Positions 36,092 to 44,512 of a stretch of 64,000 nt of DNA are shown piece after piece. The position numbers and the translations under genes are program-made. The stretch's first letter is position 1. Each line of letters opens with the position of its first letter. Below the pieces are notes generated by a model, which worked only from the letters and a program-made list of their open reading frames with translations, was not told where the DNA came from and made no database searches. The DNA comes from Legionella steelei (lineage in GTDB: Bacteria > Pseudomonadota > Gammaproteobacteria > Legionellales > Legionellaceae): contig NZ_LNYY01000005.1 of NCBI RefSeq assembly GCF_001468005.1, forward strand, positions 62,001 to 126,000. The letters are read 5' to 3'.

Positions 36092-37735
36092 ATGGAAGCA
36101 AATTTTTTTAATATTATTTTAGGGTTTATCGAAGGATTTGGCCTGATTATTTCCCCTTGTATTTTGCCCATCCTACCTATTTTTTTAGCGGGTTCACTCA
36201 CTGGATCCAAAAAAAGACCGGTAGGGATTATTGTCGGCTTTACTTTATTTTTTGCCTTATTCGTTTTCTTTTCGCATCAATTAGTACGTTATTTAAATAT
36301 TGATTTTAATATCGTGCGCGCTATTGGCTATGTCGTTTTACTTCTTTTAGGGCTCATTATGCTCTCGAATTATTTAACAGAGCAATTTGGCAAAATAACA
36401 CAGGGATTTACCCGCATAGGTAATTTTTTTTCTTCAGCAAATAAACCAGAAGCAGGATTTTGGAATGGGGTATTCTTTGGTGGAGTTATTGCCATTATTT
36501 GGACTCCTTGTGCGGGGCCGATTTTAGCGGCAATTATTGTACAAACCGCATTACAGAAAACGACAATAATTAGTTTCTTCACTTTGACGGCTTTTGCTTT
36601 AGGCGCTGCGATTCCTATGTTTATTATTTCCCTATACGGGAAAAAAATAATGAATACTTTTGCTTTTTTTAAAACGCGCGCAACTCTTTTCCGTAAATTT
36701 TTAGGCGGAATAATTATCGCGAGTGTCGTTTATATGATTTACTTTGAGGGCTATGTGGTTTCCTCTTCAGTGTCTCCGCAAACCGGGATTAAGACGTCAA
36801 ACGCACTCATCAACGGGCTATGGTTTACCTATCCCGCACCACCGATACAAGGGATTGACGCGTGGATTAATTCTCCTCCTTTACGCTTAGTTGATTTGCA
36901 TGGAAAAGTAGTTTTAATCGATTTCTGGACTTATTCATGTATTAATTGCTTGCGTACTTTACCTTATACCAAAGATTGGTATGCTCGGTATCATGATAAA
37001 GGATTAGTTATTATTGGTATCCACACCCCAGAATTTGATTTTGAAAAAAATCTAGATAATGTCAAAGCAGCTGTGACGCGATATGGGATTTTGTATCCTG
37101 TAGCACTTGATAATCAATTCGTTACCTGGAGGAACTATCAAAATAATTATTGGCCTGCACATTATTTAATTAATAAAAAGGGCGATGTGGTTTATAAGCA
37201 TTTTGGTGAAGGGGATTACGATGTTATGGAGAATAATATTCGTTTTTTATTAGGGGTTAAGGATTTATCTACTTTAAGGGCATTAAAGGATACTTCATTT
37301 AACCTCATGCAGACACCAGAAACTTATTTAGGATATGTAAAAGCTGATGCGGACTACAGTCCGGAACTTATTAAAGACAAGACGGCACAATATCATTTTT
37401 CTAATACATTATCTCCTAACGCATGGGGCTTAGAGGGGGCGTGGCAAGTCAATGCTGAGAATATCATTGCGCAAGAAGCAAATGCTGCTCTAAAAATACA
37501 TTTTAATGCGCGCAAAGTCTATGCGGTTATGGGCAATAGCGCTACAAAACCCATTAAGGTCACTGTAATTTTAACCGACGCACCATCCGGTAAAAAACTT
37601 CAGGAACACAGTATCTTAATCGATAAATATTCCATCTATGAATTAATTTCCCAAAAGCAATTCACCAGTGGCTATCTTCAGATTATTGTTCATGAGCCTG
37701 GAATCAAAGTATACACATTTACCTTTGGCAGTTGA
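36092..37735 (+). CDS. dipZ: DipZ-type CcdA-thioredoxin fusion
   Basis: Membrane protein carrying electrons from the cytoplasm to a periplasmic thioredoxin domain. Residues 10-220 are the CcdA/DsbD membrane part with redox cysteines C23 (SPCILP) and C140 (TPCAGP). Residues 250-385 are a thioredoxin domain with C283-INC-C286-type site (YSCINCLRT). The C-terminal part, from about 405, is the carbohydrate-binding-like domain of DipZ proteins. 547 residues. Likely involved in periplasmic disulphide reduction or peroxide defence. Confidence 0.88.
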   Translation: MEANFFNIILGFIEGFGLIISPCILPILPIFLAGSLTGSKKRPVGIIVGFTLFFALFVFFSHQLVRYLNIDFNIVRAIGYVVLLLLGLIMLSNYLTEQFGKITQGFTRIGNFFSSANKPEAGFWNGVFFGGVIAIIWTPCAGPILAAIIVQTALQKTTIISFFTLTAFALGAAIPMFIISLYGKKIMNTFAFFKTRATLFRKFLGGIIIASVVYMIYFEGYVVSSSVSPQTGIKTSNALINGLWFTYPAPPIQGIDAWINSPPLRLVDLHGKVVLIDFWTYSCINCLRTLPYTKDWYARYHDKGLVIIGIHTPEFDFEKNLDNVKAAVTRYGILYPVALDNQFVTWRNYQNNYWPAHYLINKKGDVVYKHFGEGDYDVMENNIRFLLGVKDLSTLRALKDTSFNLMQTPETYLGYVKADADYSPELIKDKTAQYHFSNTLSPNAWGLEGAWQVNAENIIAQEANAALKIHFNARKVYAVMGNSATKPIKVTVILTDAPSGKKLQEHSILIDKYSIYELISQKQFTSGYLQIIVHEPGIKVYTFTFGS

Positions 37736-37769
37736 TACTTGATTCCAACCTGAATGTTTCAATTTGATT

Positions 37770-38651
37770 TTATTGGCTAGGGGACGCCTGAACAACTGAA
37801 TTATGAATTATTGATGCTTCCTTTTTTTCTTCCTGAAAGAAAGATGGTGTTTTGGGTCTGCTGATGCTGGAACCAGGTTCTTTTGTAGGAGTTTCACGAG
37901 TTGCTACAACAGCTTGGAGGGGCTTTGGTTTGAACTCTGGGTATTTTTTTTGCAACTCCAAAAAAGGTTCAATTTTAAATAAAAATTTAAATAATTCGAT
38001 GGTCTCTGCGTCTTTTACGATTTGTTCTAAAAACATTCCAAAGTCGATAAAAATTTGTCCGTTGTGAAATACAGCAACCTCGGGGTTAATTGCGCTTTCA
38101 ATTTCTTGTTGTGTATATCCAGGAGAACTCCATCCACCAATTGCCTTAATTGCAGCATCTTTTTTTAATGCAAAGGAAAAGACATTCATCAACGCATCGC
38201 AAAATTTACTTGCATTCCCCATAGGGAGATCTACGAGCAAGCTTTTACCATAAACGTTAGATTTACTCGTAATTTTGATGCCAATTCTTTTATGATGAAC
38301 GCTAAATGATTTTAAAAATAAAAGCACATTATCTGCTTTGACGAGTTCTCTTTTTGGGGTTATTGGATAAGGGGTAGTGATATCCATACTGCCCGGAATT
38401 TTTGTTAAGAGGCTTGCGAAGTTAAAAGCGCCAATATAAAAAAAGTGGCATGCACCACCGCCTAGAACATGTTCATATTTTATTGACTCAGTTGCATCCT
38501 TGGCTACGCTAAATAAGCTTACCTGTAAAAGAGGCCAGCCTGTATGGTAATTACGTAATAGCTCTGGGATTTTATAGCGGTCACTTTGCAATGCATTGTA
38601 GCGATTTAAGACGGAGCTCTGCTCTTCTTCCAAAAAAGAATGTATTGGCAT
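37770..38651 (-). CDS. unknown soluble protein, possible effector
   Basis: 293 residues, no signal peptide or membrane segment, no family recognised. The N-terminus reads IHSFLEEEQ; the middle contains GGGACHFFYIGAFNFA and GGWSSPGYTQQEIESA. The last 45 residues are Pro/Ser/Thr-rich and end with an acidic patch FFQEEKKEAS followed by a short polar tail, the sort of C-terminus (E-block) seen in Dot/Icm substrates. Start at ATG 38651 because AAAGGAAAG precedes it; a TTG six codons upstream overlaps that site. Effector status is a guess. Confidence 0.5.
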   Translation of the reverse strand: MPIHSFLEEEQSSVLNRYNALQSDRYKIPELLRNYHTGWPLLQVSLFSVAKDATESIKYEHVLGGGACHFFYIGAFNFASLLTKIPGSMDITTPYPITPKRELVKADNVLLFLKSFSVHHKRIGIKITSKSNVYGKSLLVDLPMGNASKFCDALMNVFSFALKKDAAIKAIGGWSSPGYTQQEIESAINPEVAVFHNGQIFIDFGMFLEQIVKDAETIELFKFLFKIEPFLELQKKYPEFKPKPLQAVVATRETPTKEPGSSISRPKTPSFFQEEKKEASIIHNSVVQASPSQ

Positions 38652-38710
38652 GATCTTTCCTTTTATCAATTAAATGATGCTTCATAAGACACTATTGATT
38701 TACTGTGTAT

Positions 38711-38791
38711 ATAGGGGCTGTGTACAATACTACTGTCTTGACTAAAATCGCGGCATTTTAGCTTAAGCGAGCAATTGTAAACAGCCCCTAT
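38711..38791. repeat. nested palindrome (MITE-like), type B
   Basis: Outer 18-base arms ATAGGGGCTGTGTACAAT (38711-38728) and ATTGTAAACAGCCCCTAT (38774-38791) match at 17 of 18 positions. Inside is CTAAAAT (38742-38748) / ATTTTAG (38755-38761). The right arm contains the TAG stop of the DUF4442 gene on the minus strand, and a T tract follows on the plus strand. Confidence 0.65.
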
Positions 38792-39228
38792 TTTTTGATA
38801 ATCGAAAGAATCTTTTTTACCTCAGCAACGACTTTTCCTTCTTCATCAGTTATAGGAACAAAAAATTCGGACTCAATTTTTTGTTTTTCGTTGACTTCAA
38901 GTCGAATTTTTTCAACAAGCTCTGGGGATAATTTGAATCGTGCATAAATAGTTCCTTTGGCAGGTATTTTATAGCGAATAGATGCTGATTTATCCCATAC
39001 AATGTACCCCTTTCCTAATAAATTCATGAGCATCAACATATAAAAGGGATCGGTCATTGAGTACATGGAACCGCCATAATGTGTTCCCACATAATTTTTA
39101 TTCCAAAAGCGCATTTTCATCTGAACAACAATTTGAGTGCCATCAGCATGAAAATTTTTTACACTAATTCCAGCTCCCCAAAAAGGTGGCCAAAATCGCA
39201 TCATTCTTAATAATGTCGAGAATTTCAT
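38788..39228 (-). CDS. DUF4442 hot-dog-fold (thioesterase-like) protein
   Basis: 146 residues. MRFWNKNYVGTHYGGSMYSMTDPFYMLML near residue 40-68 is the characteristic DUF4442 core, a hot-dog fold related to PaaI-type thioesterases; DKSASIRYKIPAKG follows. These proteins are presumed to act on acyl-CoA or acyl-ACP, but activity is unproven. No signal peptide. Its stop codon is embedded in the nested palindrome at 38711-38791. Stands alone. Confidence 0.75.
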   Translation of the reverse strand: MKFSTLLRMMRFWPPFWGAGISVKNFHADGTQIVVQMKMRFWNKNYVGTHYGGSMYSMTDPFYMLMLMNLLGKGYIVWDKSASIRYKIPAKGTIYARFKLSPELVEKIRLEVNEKQKIESEFFVPITDEEGKVVAEVKKILSIIKK

Positions 39229-39344
39229 TCGCTATTCCAGTACAATGGAGGCTATTTACAGATCTTATTTTTCATTTTAAGTCTATTGCAGTCAACAAAT
39301 ATTATATACTTCGACTTTTTTTAACGGATTGATTAGGTTTTATT

Positions 39345-40877
39345 ATGCATCGTTTTATCGCAAAAAAATTTTTTGTTCTCGCTACTCTACTTCCCCTCGC
39401 GGTAAATAGTGAAAGTAACTCCTATCTTCCACCTATTTTTACTGAGAAGGATAGGCTTGCAGAAATTCAGGAAGTATTTCCACTCATTGATAAACTGTAT
39501 CAGAAGTACGCAGAGAAAAATCATGTTCCTGGCTATGCATATGGAATTATTGTGGATGGTCGTTTGGTACATACAGGAAATGGTGGCTACACTGATATTG
39601 CAAAAAAAATTCCTGCAACGCCGCAATCGATGTTTCGCATTGCGTCGATGACTAAAAGCTTCACTGCCATGGCTATTTTAAAACTTCGAGATGAGGGTAA
39701 ATTAAGATTAGATGATCCTGCCTCCCTTTATATTCCTGAACTCAAAGATCAAAAATTAACTCAAGATGCCCCAGAGATTACGATTCGTGATTTATTAACG
39801 CATTCTGCGGGATTTCCAGAAGATAATCCCTGGGGTGATAGAAATCTGAATCAAACAGATGAAGAACTAATTGCTTTGGTGAAGCAAGGAATTGCACTAT
39901 CTAATGTTTCTGAAACCTCATTTGAGTACAGTAACTTGGGGTACGCACTCCTGGGGTTGATTGTTAAAAAAGTATCAGGAGTTTCTTATCAGGACTATGT
40001 CGCAGCAAATATTTGGCAGCCTCTAAATATGAATCAGGTCGCTTGGGAGTTTGCGCAAGTTTCACCAAATCAATTAGCGCATGGTTATCAATGGGTGGAT
40101 GGACATTGGCAAGAGGAGCCTCTCTTACACGATGGCAGTTATGCTTCTATGGGAGGAATGATTGCTTCTATAGAATCGTTTAGCCGTTATATGACATTGC
40201 ATCAAACTGCGTGGCCTGCACGAAATGATGTGGAAACCGGGCCAATAAAAAGGAGTTCTATACGTGAAATGCACCAAGCGTGGCGATTTTATGCTGTAGA
40301 CTCAAAAAATAAGGATCATGGCAAAGTATGTCCCACAATAAACGCTTATGGTTATGGATTAAGATGGTCTAGGGATTGTAATACTCGAGTCGCTGTCGGA
40401 CATACTGGTGGGTTGCCTGGGTTTGGAAGTAATTGGATCATATTGCCTGAATATGGCATAGGTGTGGTTTTATTAACGAATGTGACCTATGCAGCTGCAG
40501 AGGCAGTTAATGCGAAAGTGATTAACACACTCATTCATGAGGCACAACTTAAGCCAAGAGAGTTACCGCCCTCACATATATTAAGTGAACGACAAAAAGC
40601 ATTGATGAAATTACTGCCTGAATGGAAGGATGCAAAAACAAGTGGAATATTTGCAGAGAATTTCTTTTTGGATTCATCTGTTGTGTTGTTACAAAAGAAA
40701 AGCCAAGAGCTTTTTGACAAGACAGGGAAAATCCTCGATGTTGGCGCGATCATTCCAAAAAATCAATTGCGGGGATATTTTATTCTGAAAGGGGAAAAAG
40801 CAAGTCTTAAAGTAAGTTTTAGTTTATCACCACAAAATGCGTTAATTCAGAATTATGAAATAAAAGTAAAAATGTAA
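39345..40877 (+). CDS. exported serine hydrolase of the beta-lactamase/PBP class C family
   Basis: 510 residues with a signal peptide (hydrophobic core at 9-20). The three active-site motifs are intact: S101-x-x-K104 in RIASMTKSF, Y195-x-N197 in FEYSNLGY, and H-x-G in VGHTGGLPGFG near 350. The fold covers residues 45-400; the last 100 residues form an extra C-terminal domain. Such enzymes are esterases, D-amino-acid peptidases or lactamases; the substrate is unknown. The gene downstream on the other strand is a related but inactive-looking protein. Confidence 0.85.
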   Translation: MHRFIAKKFFVLATLLPLAVNSESNSYLPPIFTEKDRLAEIQEVFPLIDKLYQKYAEKNHVPGYAYGIIVDGRLVHTGNGGYTDIAKKIPATPQSMFRIASMTKSFTAMAILKLRDEGKLRLDDPASLYIPELKDQKLTQDAPEITIRDLLTHSAGFPEDNPWGDRNLNQTDEELIALVKQGIALSNVSETSFEYSNLGYALLGLIVKKVSGVSYQDYVAANIWQPLNMNQVAWEFAQVSPNQLAHGYQWVDGHWQEEPLLHDGSYASMGGMIASIESFSRYMTLHQTAWPARNDVETGPIKRSSIREMHQAWRFYAVDSKNKDHGKVCPTINAYGYGLRWSRDCNTRVAVGHTGGLPGFGSNWIILPEYGIGVVLLTNVTYAAAEAVNAKVINTLIHEAQLKPRELPPSHILSERQKALMKLLPEWKDAKTSGIFAENFFLDSSVVLLQKKSQELFDKTGKILDVGAIIPKNQLRGYFILKGEKASLKVSFSLSPQNALIQNYEIKVKM

Positions 40878-40928
40878 CCTGGATTGTAGTTGATTTACGT
40901 GAACGTTCGCGTGTCCGGAAAGTCTCAT

Positions 40929-40953
40929 GTAGGTCGGGCCTTGGCCCGACAAC
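40929..40953. repeat. GTCGGGCC palindrome
   Basis: GTCGGGCC (40933-40940), TT, GGCCCGAC (40943-40950) is a perfect eight-base hairpin within GTAGGTCGGGCC. A degenerate relative is at 28745-28763. Lies in the gap between two convergent serine hydrolase-like genes. Confidence 0.7.
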
Positions 40954-41045
40954 TCCTTTCCTTAAAAAACTAACTTAATATGGATATTGCGGCAAATTTT
41001 TCCGGGAATGCTCAAGGGTAGGTACACGTTCATTTAAAATGGAGG

Positions 41046-41078
41046 AACCTGGGTTTCGTTTGGCTTCATCCAGGCTAC
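41046..41078. repeat. GTAGCC...GGCTAC repeat, copy 9 (left end decayed)
   Basis: ACCTGGGTTTCGTTTGGCTTCATCCAGGCTAC; the left arm has lost its GTAGC outer part. It ends three bases from the stop of the minus-strand DUF302 gene. Confidence 0.7.
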
Positions 41079-41080
41079 GT

Positions 41081-42601
41081 TTAAAGAATACTTTGTGCAG
41101 ATACAGCTTTTTCGCAAAGCATGCGCAATGCGCTGGCAATTTGTTTTAATTCTTTATTGTGTAATTGGTATTCCTTACCTAATTGAATTGGATCGGCAAA
41201 ACTTAACCATACTTGAGCATCATGGTCTTCAGTAGCCATTATCCGTAAAGGTAAATCCAGTGCGATTGCCGCATTTTCTTGCATTAATGGGGTGCCTTTT
41301 GCAGGATTACCTATAATAAGAACTTCAGTTGGAAGTAGGGTGAGATTCACCTTTTGTGCTTCCTTGCTGTGATCAATATGAGCAAATATTTTTCCGCCTT
41401 GTTGCGTCACAATATCAACTACTCGTTCTATTGTTTGTGTGACAGAGTAAGGACTTTGTAACGCTTGTGAACCTGACCCTTCAGGAGCGCCCAGCTTAAA
41501 GTCAAATGCAGCCGCAATTTTTCGACCGAGAATATCTAAATCAATTAAATGTTCCTTATTAGCCAAAAGGGTAACGCATAAAAGTTCGTTTGCTGCAGTA
41601 AAACGACTTAAGAATGCTGAAAAGCCAGGAATATTGCCTTTGATTTCCATTAACCCAGGGTGTCCCGGAAATAGCCAGCCTGCATTGCCTGGAATGGTGG
41701 TTTTGTTATTTAAGGTAATACAATGATAAAGGAAATCTCTGTTCTCTGTTTCTTTAACTAAAATGGTCCCTGCCAGGCTGATATCCCATATGCTAATGTC
41801 CTCTGCAGAGGCGATAACGCCACTATGTGACATAGTGGTTGTCCAGGTGACCTCTGGGATTGCTTCATTCTCTGTGTTATAGCCTAGAGCAACTTCCATA
41901 GGGTCTATATAGATAGGATTATGCAAAAATTCGCTATGTTTAAAGGGAGGAGCATCTTTGTTCAGTTCATTAGCAATTGATGTTTTATTTTTGACAAAAA
42001 ATGTTCGTTTTAGACCCACACGATTAATTTGATTTTTTGTTACATAGTCCTCGTAACTCATGTGACTGACTTTTTCAATAATAAGCCCCAATAAGTAATA
42101 ATTGGTGGCACTAATTTGCATTTTGGTGCCTGAAGGAAAATATAAGCCTGGATCCTTAAATAAACTAAAAATGTCTTTAGGTTTATAATCTTTATGGAAA
42201 GAAAAACCGTCACATTGGGTGTAATCGGGTATTCCTGAACTGTGGGTTAGTAATTCTCGAATGGTGACACTTTGCCATGTTTGCGGAATTGAAATATAAG
42301 CAGACACTAAGTCATCTAGCTGCAGTTTCTTTTCTTCTTTTAATTGCATGATGGCTACTGCAGTAAATGCATGGGTTAATTGACCCACGTGAAAGAGTGT
42401 ACGTGTCGAGACTAAAAGCTTTTTTTCTGTATCCGCGAATCCATAGCCGACTACTCGTGTAATATAGGGCGCTTGAACAATCGCCAGAGACATCCCAGGA
42501 ATATTATTTTCTTCCATATACTCAATAATGAGATCGTCTACAGATCGGCCTAGATAAAGAGTATGAAAATCACCACGTCCGCTACCGGAAAGAGTATTCA
42601 T
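41081..42601 (-). CDS. catalytically degenerate beta-lactamase-fold protein fused to DUF302
   Basis: 506 residues. Residues 15-390 align with class C lactamase/PBP-like hydrolases (NNIPGMSLAIV, ADTEKKLLVSTRTLFHVG, IRELLTHSSGIPDYT, NYYLLGLIIEKVSHMSYEDYV), but the catalytic motifs are gone: SxxK is Q74-L-T-H77, the YxN position reads I-S-A, and HxG reads K-G-N. Residues 400-506 are DUF302: FAHIDHSKEAQ, LLPTEVLIIGNPAKGTPLMQENAAIALDLPL. No signal peptide. ATG 42601 is favoured by AAAGGAA upstream; the frame is open further but lies under the GNAT gene. Probably a binding or scaffold protein rather than an enzyme. Confidence 0.8.
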   Translation of the reverse strand: MNTLSGSGRGDFHTLYLGRSVDDLIIEYMEENNIPGMSLAIVQAPYITRVVGYGFADTEKKLLVSTRTLFHVGQLTHAFTAVAIMQLKEEKKLQLDDLVSAYISIPQTWQSVTIRELLTHSSGIPDYTQCDGFSFHKDYKPKDIFSLFKDPGLYFPSGTKMQISATNYYLLGLIIEKVSHMSYEDYVTKNQINRVGLKRTFFVKNKTSIANELNKDAPPFKHSEFLHNPIYIDPMEVALGYNTENEAIPEVTWTTTMSHSGVIASAEDISIWDISLAGTILVKETENRDFLYHCITLNNKTTIPGNAGWLFPGHPGLMEIKGNIPGFSAFLSRFTAANELLCVTLLANKEHLIDLDILGRKIAAAFDFKLGAPEGSGSQALQSPYSVTQTIERVVDIVTQQGGKIFAHIDHSKEAQKVNLTLLPTEVLIIGNPAKGTPLMQENAAIALDLPLRIMATEDHDAQVWLSFADPIQLGKEYQLHNKELKQIASALRMLCEKAVSAQSIL

Positions 42602-42783
42602 TATTATTCCTTTCTGCAAACAAATTATTTTTTTAGTATAGATGAATATTGATGATAGTTTAGAGTGTGGTGAAGCTAAGAGTGCTCTAAAAAACAGATA
42701 ATTTATGAGATAATAGTTTTCTAGAGTAAGCGAGCATGACGGTAGTGCATCGAAGTAAATGGAACATTCATAGGCATTTAAAA

Positions 42784-43251
42784 ATGATAAAAATTGATCT
42801 TTTGCAAAATAATCTTGATGCGATCCCTGAACTTGCCCGGATTTGGCGAGAAGTTCTTGGAAAAATTTGGTTACCTGATGTGCCACTTGAAGTTGTAGAG
42901 CAGCGTTTTCTTGACCATGCGAATAACGATAAAATGCCTATGACGTTTGTCGCATTTGATGAAAAAAAACCAGTAGGGATGTGCAGTTTACGCGAAAATG
43001 ATGGTATTCGCCCTGATTTAATGCCATGGTTAGGCTCCTTAACCGTAAAGCCCGAGTATCAAAACCAAGGACTCGGTAAACGCCTTATTGACGTAACTAA
43101 AGAGCAAGCAAGAAAAATGGGGTATGAGATTCTGTATCTTTTTGCCTTTGATCGAACGATTCCCAATTACTACCAATCTTTGGGATGGAACATTATCGAT
43201 ACTGACCGTTTTAAAGGACATCCTGTTACGGTAATGGAAATTATAATGTAA
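42784..43251 (+). CDS. GNAT acetyltransferase
   Basis: GCN5-type N-acetyltransferase of about 155 residues. The acetyl-CoA binding motif A is SLTVKPEYQNQGLGKRLIDVTKEQA, preceded by FDEKKPVGMCSL and followed by ILYLFAFDRTIPNYYQSLGW, the usual final strands. Substrate unknown. Start uncertain: an upstream in-frame ATG at 42736 would add 16 residues, and neither has a good ribosome-binding site. Divergent from the DUF302 gene. Confidence 0.8.
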   Translation: MIKIDLLQNNLDAIPELARIWREVLGKIWLPDVPLEVVEQRFLDHANNDKMPMTFVAFDEKKPVGMCSLRENDGIRPDLMPWLGSLTVKPEYQNQGLGKRLIDVTKEQARKMGYEILYLFAFDRTIPNYYQSLGWNIIDTDRFKGHPVTVMEIIM

Positions 43252-43417
43252 ACCTTAATTATCCTCAGGATAATCACGAATACAACCCCCCCCATAATTT
43301 TGCCTATATTTTGCATATTTTGTTCTCTTTTTTTGCATTTTTGGAAATTATTGACTAGCCTTTACTTGCACTAATAAGAACTCTTCTTATTGGTTTAAAC
43401 ATTTTAGGGAGAACATA

Positions 43418-43621
43418 ATGAACCAGAATATTTTTCAAGGAAAATGGATGGAAATCAAAGGTCAAATGAAGCAATTTTGGGGAAAACTTACGGACGATGA
43501 CCTAAAACAAATTGAAGGAAATCAAGAGGAAATTTTTGGAAAGCTAAGAAAACATTATGGCTATACGGAAGAGCAAGCCAAAAAAGCAGTACACGACTTT
43601 CAAAAGAAAATGCATCATTAA
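43418..43621 (+). CDS. CsbD-family stress protein
   Basis: 67-residue, highly charged helical protein. NIFQGKWMEIKGQMKQFWGKLTDDDLKQIEG is the CsbD signature and a second half GKLRKHYGYTEEQAKKAV follows. CsbD proteins are abundant under general stress; their molecular role is unknown. AGGGAG stands 8 bases before the ATG. It heads a cluster with the PRC-barrel gene 40 bases on and a small secreted protein that overlaps the latter. Confidence 0.88.
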   Translation: MNQNIFQGKWMEIKGQMKQFWGKLTDDDLKQIEGNQEEIFGKLRKHYGYTEEQAKKAVHDFQKKMHH

Positions 43622-43661
43622 AAATGAACAGTGATTTCGCTTTATAAAAAGGAGTTTAATT

Positions 43662-44012
43662 ATGGAAAACAGAGGAATTGTTAAATCCGGCGAGCTAACA
43701 GGCTCTAAGGTAATGAACCCCGCACATGAAAACCTCGGTGAGATAGCAGAGGTTGTTATCGATAAACAATCCGGAAAAGTAAGCTATCTCGTATTAGATT
43801 TTGGTGGTTTTCTGGGATTTGGAAATAAATACTTTGCGGTGCCCTGGAATCTTTTTTTATACGACAATAAAGATGATTGCTTTATTCTCAATGTTGAGAA
43901 GCACCATTTGCAAAATGCACCTGGTTTTGACAAAGATCATTGGCCAAATTTTTCAGCACCTGCATTTACGACGACAATAACTGGTTTTTATACAGGAGGT
44001 AAAAAATCATGA
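43662..44012 (+). CDS. PRC-barrel domain protein
   Basis: 116 residues with one PRC barrel: LTGSKVMNPAHENLGEIAEVVIDKQSGKVSYLVLDFGGFLGFGNKYFAVPWNLF covers residues 14-65. Stand-alone PRC-barrel proteins of this type are linked to stress responses and often sit near csbD-like genes in environmental bacteria. AAGGAG precedes the ATG. Its stop overlaps the start of the frameshifted secreted-protein gene (ATGA). Confidence 0.85.
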   Translation: MENRGIVKSGELTGSKVMNPAHENLGEIAEVVIDKQSGKVSYLVLDFGGFLGFGNKYFAVPWNLFLYDNKDDCFILNVEKHHLQNAPGFDKDHWPNFSAPAFTTTITGFYTGGKKS

Positions 44013-44315
44013 GCTCCTTATCAAAAATATTTTTTACCAGTTTACTTTGTAGTCTCTGTCGCTTCGTTTGCTAATGATAATACTATGGGTTCAAATGCCA
44101 CTGGCACGAGCTCAAGTTCTACTGCAAAAAGCCCTAAGACTACTATGGGAACAAATTGGGTTTGTACTACCAATGCAAGTTCTAGTGAAAAAAGAGCAGA
44201 TCAAGACGCGGATAAGAAAATGTCTGATCATACTGGTTCTGCTTCTAAATCATTTGCTTTTGCACAAAAACATTGTCGAGACTGTACACAAATCACTTGT
44301 AATGTGAAAAAGTAA
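44009..44315 (+). pseudogene. small secreted protein gene with a 1-nt frameshift in its signal peptide
   Basis: AGGAGGT at 43994-44000 and ATG at 44009 are an ideal start. The frame closes at TAA after 21 codons, but removing one T from the six-T tract at 44030-44035 joins MSSLSKIF to LPVYFVVSVASFAND and then to the frame ending at 44315: a canonical signal peptide with SFA cleavage, plus an 80-residue Ser/Thr-rich mature part with cysteines near its end (KHCRDCTQITC). Either the gene is broken, the tract is a phase-variable or slippage site, or the base is a sequencing error. Mature protein not recognised. Confidence 0.7.
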
Positions 44316-44321
44316 ATCTAA

Positions 44322-44360
44322 TTACCTGCATGCCTATCCCAGGTATGCAGGTAACTTTTT
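44322..44360 (+). terminator. rho-independent terminator
   Basis: TTACCTGCAT (44322-44331) pairs with ATGCAGGTAA (44345-44354), with a CTTTTT tail. It ends the csbD/PRC/secreted-protein cluster. Confidence 0.85.
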
Positions 44361-44512
44361 CTAAAAAATATATTTTTTTCAATTAATTAGGCGTTTACCC
44401 TAGTTCCCTGTAACTCATGAATGAATTATTTTTTAATAGATTTGAAGAATTTAATAATTCTTCCTATGCTAAAAGGAGTTTTTAGTAATTCATTTTATGC
44501 CAAGGAAAGCAA

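Noticed and set aside
42602-42886. N-terminal extension of the DUF302 fusion by 95 residues
   Set aside because: The region lies under the GNAT gene on the opposite strand and has no family similarity; ATG 42601 has a good ribosome-binding site.
44068-44307. 79-codon frame beginning MLMIILWVQ
   Set aside because: Overlaps the secreted-protein frame in another phase. The frame ending at 44315 has signal-peptide logic, and this one does not.
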